A stretch of DNA of 26,228 bases from Ophiothrix spiculata (taxonomy: Eukaryota; Echinodermata; Ophiuroidea; Amphilepidida; Ophiotrichidae): assembly GCA_000969725.1 (NCBI GenBank), contig JXSR01S073358.1; one strand, given 5' to 3'. The notes below the pieces were generated by a model, which saw only the letters and a program-made list of their open reading frames with translations, made no database searches and was not told where the DNA came from. Numbering within the stretch: the first letter of the stretch is position 1; each line of letters opens with the position of its first letter. Below, piece after piece: positions 20,985-26,228 of this stretch. The position numbers and the translations under genes are program-made.

Positions 20985-21260
20985 GAGCGGTGGTCACAAC
21001 CCGTCGTATATGCACGTACCTGCTATCTGCGTGCAAAAGCGTAGGCAAAATCGTGCGTCCCGTACGTTGTAGATACCGACAAAGTACGAATTTTAGAGCA
21101 CGCAGATATGACGTAGCAGTTTTAGAGCATGAGGAACTTTATCTGCGTGTTAGCTACGTTTGGGCTACCGATTAAACATCAGTACGGTCCGCACGCGCTC
21201 GGTACCGACATGCACATTGCACACCACGCACGCACAATGTGCGTTTTTGTGCAATTTTTC
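20985..21260. other. CpG-rich patch with repeated ATCTGCGTG
   Basis: In AT-rich surroundings this patch holds dozens of CpG-containing words such as ACGTAC, GCGTCC and CACGCGCTCGG. ATCTGCGTG occurs twice directly (about 21017 and 21140) and once inverted (about 21098). GCACATTG and CAATGTGC form a hairpin near 21212-21242. TTTTAGAGCA occurs twice. The frames here look accidental. It might be a regulatory CpG-rich segment or a recent repeat insertion. Confidence 0.5.
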
Positions 21261-21464
21261 CCAAACCCATTTGCCTTGCTGTTCGTACGTGAAATGAATC
21301 AAGAAATGGTAGCATTTTAAATGTTTTGTAAACAAATTACAAAGTTAAGTATAAATCATTAGGGCACACATTGTAGATTTTATTTTGGAAAGTTAAAAGA
21401 ACACTGTTAAAACACTGTTTAAAAATGTTGCTGTTTAAAAAAAAACATTGTTTAAAGTGTTGGG

Positions 21465-21575
21465 GCCGTATTCTCGAAAGATGTTTAACGCTTATCAATG
21501 TTTAAATCGCGATTTAAACCATAAAAAAGATAAACGTAATTCTCAAAGAGTGACTAAATGTAATCATCGTTTAAA
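21465..21575. repeat. Palindrome and direct repeat, probable MITE remnant
   Basis: A perfect 20-base palindrome, GTTTAAATCGCGATTTAAAC, lies at 21500-21519. GTATTCTCGAAAG (about 21470) and GTAATTCTCAAAG (about 21537) begin a rough direct repeat that ends in TCGTTTAAAT. The arrangement looks like the remains of a dispersed repeat; the family is unknown. Confidence 0.6.
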
Positions 21576-22535
21576 TTTTAATGCACCCCAAAACCTTTGC
21601 GCACGCCCCCCGTATACCATTTGTCAGTAAGAACCCCCCGCCCCCGGGACCTATCCATGAGTACCATATACTTGACTATGGGAAACTCGCTATACACTAG
21701 AACCACTCCTCGTCCGTCTGAAATGTTTCTGAAAAAAAAAAAAGTGACAAGAATTGTTACGTATACGCGTATATTAAGGGTTAAAATTATATCCAAAATA
21801 ACCTAGCAAATATATAAACACCTCAAGTTACTTCAAATTTCATATTATTGAACTTTGTATGTGTCTAGAGAAATAATATATAAAATTCGATTATACAACA
21901 GTGACACTATGAAACTTACAAAACATATGAATATGACGCATTTTTAATGCCGTCACTTAATCATGATAGTACTGTGAATCAACAATATTACTTTCACACA
22001 TTGTGAACACAATATTGCAACCCCAGGCTATAAAGTCTTAATGACATTAATTAATATTCCATTTTAATATTTTACTATCAAACATTTTGCTAAGCAGCAG
22101 CAACTTTGTTTAGTATATATATTAATCATTATTTTCCTAATCATGCTTTTACACCTAACTTCAAACAAGTTGCGTCAACGAGCTTTAAATGTCAAAAGCA
22201 GATGTATTACATACTGTTTGTGTTGGATAATTAATTATGAGTTTAAATACATCCAGATAATTTCATTTAAAACTGTTTTCCTGTATCTAAGCTTCGCTGA
22301 TGAGAAAGAACTCATACCTTCAGTGTACAATATTTGACCTAATTTTCAGCCCAATATTTATTATAACTGTAAAACCCGTTTCTTGACGCTAAATATGGAT
22401 ATTATTATATGGTAACACGTTACTAAAAAGCTGTTTAATGAGAAACTTTACGGCTATTATGTAATTGACAATTGCAATAGCGCTGTTAAATAGTCGCAAT
22501 AGACACTTGAAGATGTAAACATGATGTTACTTGTT
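21576..22535. other. Unassigned stretch, no gene seen
   Basis: A C-rich start (21577-21720) has overlapping frames on both strands without recognisable motifs. The rest is AT-rich. Nothing is identified. Confidence 0.45.
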
Positions 22536-23513
22536 CATTATTGAGGATCTTCAGATCAATTAAGCACTACATTCCCACAATTACTGCTAGATGTGATGTA
22601 AAATTGTCCATAGGGAATTACTATATTAGCTAAATAAAGTTAACACATTTTTCTTTGTGGGGAATACACATCATCTCTATAATTGCATGTATAGGTATTT
22701 TGTCAGTACGGTTGAGGAAAAAAAATTAGTTCCTTTCTTTTTTCCTTACACTTATATTGAACTGCTTATTCTGCATCTTAAGATAATTGAAAGCTATTAA
22801 CCATAGGAAAATGGTATTTGCATTATTATAAACATTCCTATCAGGACTATTGTTTTCATAAGTAGTATTAAGTCGCATAAGTAAATGAGGTATGATTATC
22901 CTTAGCAAAGTAAGCAATTTTATTTTGTCATGCGATGCCCATGTCACATTATTGAGGATCCTCAGATCAAGTATTTATAGCATGCCCACAATTACTGCTA
23001 GATGTCATGTAAAGTTGCCAATGGGGAATTACTGAATTAGCTAAATAAAGTTAAAACTTTTTCTTGGTGGTGAATACACATCATCTCTATAATTGCATGT
23101 ATATAGGTATTTTGTCAATACGGCTGAGGAAATTAAATTTCTTAATTGACAACGACTGTTTTTCCTTAACCTTATATTGAACTGCTTATTCTGTAATATT
23201 CTGTATCTTAAGATAAGTGTAACGCTAATAGTCATAGGAAAATTGGTTAAATGCTATGCTTTCTCAGATTTGCATTATAATAAACATCCCTGTCAGAACT
23301 GTTGTTTACATAAATAGCGGGAATAAATTGGGTTTGTTAGTCTTTTCATTTGAATACTCCTAAAACGGTTGGTTAAAAGACCTTAACAAAGAAACTAAAG
23401 AATATTTTATCAAAACAGACAGACAGCCAGACAGACAGACAAATAGCTTAAGTAAACGAAGTATGATTATCCTAAGTAAAGTAAGGAATTTTATCTTGTT
23501 ATGCGAAGCCCGT
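22536..23513 (+). repeat. Tandem duplication with 411-base period
   Basis: CATTATTGAGGAT starts both copies, at 22536 and 22947. Shared blocks include CACAATTACTGCTAGATGT, CACATCATCTCTATAATTGC, ATATTGAACTGCTTATTCTG and GTATGATTATCCT. The second copy is longer, with an insert at about 23321-23448 containing an ACAG repeat. The homologous minus-strand frames in the two copies differ by frame-breaking gaps, so they are not treated as genes. Confidence 0.88.
23411..23442 (+). repeat. ACAG/CAGA microsatellite
   Basis: About seven tetranucleotide units of ACAG, with one interruption (GCC), lie inside the insert in the second copy of the 411-base duplication. Confidence 0.9.
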
Positions 23514-23919
23514 GTCGGTTGCATTCAATGATCAAAGATAACAAACGAAAGTTGAAATTATATTGATAAAATAATTTTAGTTGAAATGAGTGAATTGCAA
23601 ATTTCAGGTTTTTAAAACGTATTTTCCGCTAAATTCCTTACATGTCTACTCATTCAAGTTACACACAGTGCAGAAAAACGCTAAACGTATCACTGATATA
23701 AAGCTACTAAAGTCCAACTTACATAGGTGGGACTTCGCTGTCTAAAACTTTTATCATACCATGTAGAGGAACTGTAAAATATATAATTCCTTTTTGAAGA
23801 TACACAGTGACTTTTTTCTTCTGTTTTTATAAACGAATTTAGATTTTCAAAAACTTGAAGTAGAAGTCGAGAAGAGGAAAATATCACTACCTACCAGTAC
23901 AATGTTTAACTAAAAATGC
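23514..23919. other. Unassigned stretch, no gene seen
   Basis: AT-rich sequence between the tandem duplication and the third TTAA MITE. The minus frame at 23690-23887 has no recognised motif. Confidence 0.45.
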
Positions 23920-23923
23920 TCAA

Positions 23924-24386
23924 CCCTCGTCAACCTAAGCTATTTTCTACTACGTACAAGTAGTTTCCTTCGATAATGGGGTCCGGGTGGGGTGTTGTGG
24001 TGGTAGCACCCCTTCCTGTAAGCTAGAAACTGACACGCCAAAGGTTAGCTTGCTTGACAATATGGTATAAGATAGGGTCGGTTTTTTCCAGTAATACCAA
24101 AATCATGAAAATCGACCAAGGCGTATCGTAATTATGACGTCATTAAGTACTACAGGTCTGAAAATTTAATCTGATTTTTGACAAAAGAGACCAGATATAC
24201 AAATTTGTCTATTAAAATTCTAAATGTCAAATTTTATTGGGTATTTTGCTAGTAAATAAAGTAAATAATAATTCTATCATATCCTTTAAATTTCAGCTTC
24301 ATGTATATATTGTTTTTGTCAAAATAGGATTTTAAAAGTAAATTTAAATGCTCCCCCCCCCCCCTCCTCCGTAAGGGGAACGAGGG
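23924..24386 (-). mobile_element. piggyBac-like TTAA MITE, copy 3, older (463 bases)
   Basis: The ends are CCCTCGTCAACCTAAGC on the left and GGGGAACGAGGG on the right, flanked by TCAA and TTCA, which look like decayed TTAA. The interior is the inverse of copies 1 and 2: AAAATCGACCAAGGCGTATC followed by TAATTATGACGTCA. It is more diverged and contains a C run at about 24352-24364. Confidence 0.8.
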
Positions 24387-24390
24387 TTCA

Positions 24391-24966
24391 AGCTACTAAA
24401 TTCAATAGAGTACATAAAAGCCACATTGGCCTGCTTTGAAACCTTGCTTAAATGCAATTACGTAAAAAGACGTGTAATGTCAGGGAACTGTGACGAGCCG
24501 CACGAAACGCGATCTTTCTTGTAGGATGGCTCAAGGAGAAGTTGAGAAACAAGGCAAGAGTTCCTATGCTGCGATCAAGTATGTCTCGAACAGAAATACA
24601 GTACCACTCTAGATGGCACAAGTGTATAGAAGTATACTTAGTGATAACCATACTAACATACAAGGACTCGACAAGGGCGACATTGTAATTTCAATATAAC
24701 CTATTTATATTTAAAGACAGAAGCGAATTGACACATATGCAATTTAAAAAGATACATACCCAGATCTATTAAAATCAATATTCTTTTAATATATAAAAAA
24801 CTAAAGATTGCCAATTTAAGCAAAGAAATATCTAAAGGCGTATATTCATAAGTCATGGAATGGTCATGCAAATATGGGGGAGGTGTAGCATAAAACGTTT
24901 TCTTCGTAGTTTATTGAAACGTTTTAATACCTACTGTAACAAGCTTGGTATCATTATCAGGGCAAT
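24391..24966. other. Unassigned stretch, no confirmed gene
   Basis: On the plus strand TTTCTTGTAG before ATGGCTCAAGG (about 24510-24535) has the look of a splice acceptor followed by about 28 open codons ending in a stop. This alone is too little to call an exon. The minus frame at 24448-24663 overlaps it. Confidence 0.35.
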
Positions 24967-24970
24967 TTAA

Positions 24971-24990
24971 CCCTCGTCCACCTACATAAG
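24971..24990 (+). mobile_element. Lone end of the TTAA MITE family
   Basis: TTAA at 24967-24970 is followed by CCCTCGTCCACCTACAT, matching the family's terminal repeat. I could not find the partner end downstream, so this is a truncated copy or a broken end. Confidence 0.55.
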
Positions 24991-25705
24991 GTAAAAATGT
25001 AGTTCAGCCGAGCGAGACGATATAAGGACTGTAGCCTTAAGGTCCCCTAGACTCATGGCCGTAAGTGCGAGCGCTTCATTTGTTTTGTTCACATCGCTTA
25101 TTTCACTTCGCTCTCAGAATGTTTGCCCCCCCCCCCCCCTAATGATCTTTATAAGCCTATGGAAATAACAAAATATTAGAATATAATAATAAAAAGTCAT
25201 AAGTCAATTAAATTAGAAAGACATCAAATGATCACGATATTAGTTGTGTTCACGTTTAGAATTTACTGCGAATATTTACAGAGTCAGTCAATTAGTTGCA
25301 CACAGTTTGAACACATTACTGTGGCTCCAGGCTCATTGTTGCAGTTGAAATATATTTTGTTCAACCTTATTCTTATATTAAAGAAGCTTACTCATGTTTT
25401 TTGTCGATTTCATAAATTAATTTTATTCACATGTCTTCATGACGTACGTAAATAAGCGCTAAATGTCAGAAGTGAATGTTCTTACATTGCAAACAATACA
25501 TATTCTTTCATTTTTATTTTATGTTATCATATGTAAATTATATACTTTATGAAATTCATCTATGTATAATTACATTTTAACAAAGCAGATTTGTTCTCAT
25601 TCTCGTAATAATATTTAGGAAATAGGATGACGCGATAGCACAACCATGTTGAGTAAAATAGCTGTTTCACAAAGTTAATGCTATTTTTTTAAAAAAATGT
25701 ATTGA
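24991..25705. other. Unassigned stretch with C run
   Basis: This contains a C run of about 15 at 25125-25139 and otherwise AT-rich sequence. The plus frame at 25228-25455 shows no motif. A short T-run/A-run inverted pair lies at 25684-25697 just before the element at 25708. No gene is seen. Confidence 0.45.
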
Positions 25706-25707
25706 TA

Positions 25708-26228
25708 CAGGGTGTCCCAGAAAAAAACCTTTCAATCTTTGCGTGTAATTTTCTCAGGTTTAACGGACAGTTGGTGAGAGTATAAACGTTGCATTTTATA
25801 GTCCATGAGTTGAACTTTAAGATACCGTTTGTTTCATTTCAATCGGTAATCTAGAACTGAAGTTATGCTTTGTCAACAATTTAGATGTAAAATTTTCTGG
25901 TCCAATTTTACCATTCCTCTGGAATGAAGTTCTATGAGAAATGCCCTTGATATGTTCACTCAAACGTAACAATCTATTATGTACATGCTATCTTTTATCT
26001 ATGCTGAAAAAATGAACAAATTTGATGAAAAAATAAGACAGATACGATCAATTTTCCAAGGTTACCATGTTTATTCCATTCAGAAACACCCCTGCTTTAT
26101 GAGCACAAATCATGAAATTGAACCAGACAAAACTCCATCCAAATATTTAATAAAACGATTGAAATGAAACAAACGGCATCTTAAAGTTCAATTCATGAAC
26201 TATAAAATGCAATGTTTGTTTACTTTCT
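25708..26228 (+). mobile_element. Terminal-inverted-repeat element, right end outside the window
   Basis: After TA at 25706-25707 comes CAGGGTGTCCCAGAAAAAAA. An arm at about 25788-25845 (GCATTTTATAGTCCATGAG to CATTTCAATCG) recurs inverted at 26156-26213 with few mismatches. The left end has about 80 further bases outside that arm, so roughly 65 bases of the right end should lie beyond the window. A TA target and CAGGG end suggest a Tc1/mariner-type element. The internal frame 25979-26167 has no catalytic motif, so it is probably non-autonomous. Confidence 0.75.

Noticed and set aside
24510-24625. A possible host exon starting after TTTCTTGTAG with ATGGCTCAAGG.
   Set aside because: Only about 28 codons are open, no donor site or homology is recognisable, and no neighbouring exon was found.
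1-26228. CRISPR array, phage or bacterial defence system.
   Set aside because: No regularly spaced short direct repeats, no prokaryotic gene organisation, and the only clear protein is a eukaryotic TRIM.

Overview
The window is AT-rich eukaryotic nuclear DNA with one clear host gene. That gene is a minus-strand, single-exon reading frame of 523 codons (17045-18616) for a TRIM-type protein: RING, B-box 2, coiled coil and a C-terminal propeller-like region. Its style, together with abundant miniature inverted-repeat elements (MITEs), short C runs and tRNA-derived repeats, suggests a marine invertebrate. I lean towards an echinoderm, hemichordate or amphioxus-like source, but a mollusc cannot be excluded. 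I see no bacterial-style operons, no rRNA, no CRISPR and no intact autonomous transposon.

The left half (1 to about 13,160) is dominated by a large direct repeat. Unit 1 (about 1230-6292) and unit 2 (about 7828-13157) are colinear over about 5 kb and differ by about 15 substitutions per 200 bases in the stretch I compared base by base. A scrambled partial third copy lies at 1-800. Each unit serves as an empty-site control for insertions in the other. Unit 1 alone carries two 290-base foldback elements (2611-2907, 4572-4859) and an expanded CTG run. Unit 2 alone carries a G-rich replacement (9375-9497), a 498-base foldback (10290-10787), a piggyBac-like TTAA element (11629-12145), a hAT-like 99-base element with an 8-base target duplication (12271-12369), a 170-base insert (12630-12802) and a 165-base solo-LTR-like element with a CCGG duplication (12866-13030). 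Both units share a minus-strand fragment of a LINE reverse transcriptase, frameshifted in unit 1.

Between and to the right of the units are a tRNA-derived SINE (7430-7645), two tRNA-like sequences (14038-14121 plus, 20381-20453 minus), two more TTAA-family elements (15732-16292, 23924-24386) and a lone end of that family (24971), a palindromic foldback made of GTTGAGTAA motifs (20590-20850), a CpG-rich patch (20985-21260), a 411-base-period tandem duplication (22536-23513) and the left part of a terminal-inverted-repeat element cut off by the window's right edge (25708 onward). Long stretches (13.3-15.7 kb, 18.6-20.4 kb, 24.4-25.7 kb) show no gene I can support.

There is no visible multi-gene pathway. 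The coherent story is a repeat-rich locus around one TRIM gene, in which paralogous segments preserve a readable history of recent insertions by at least six different small elements.
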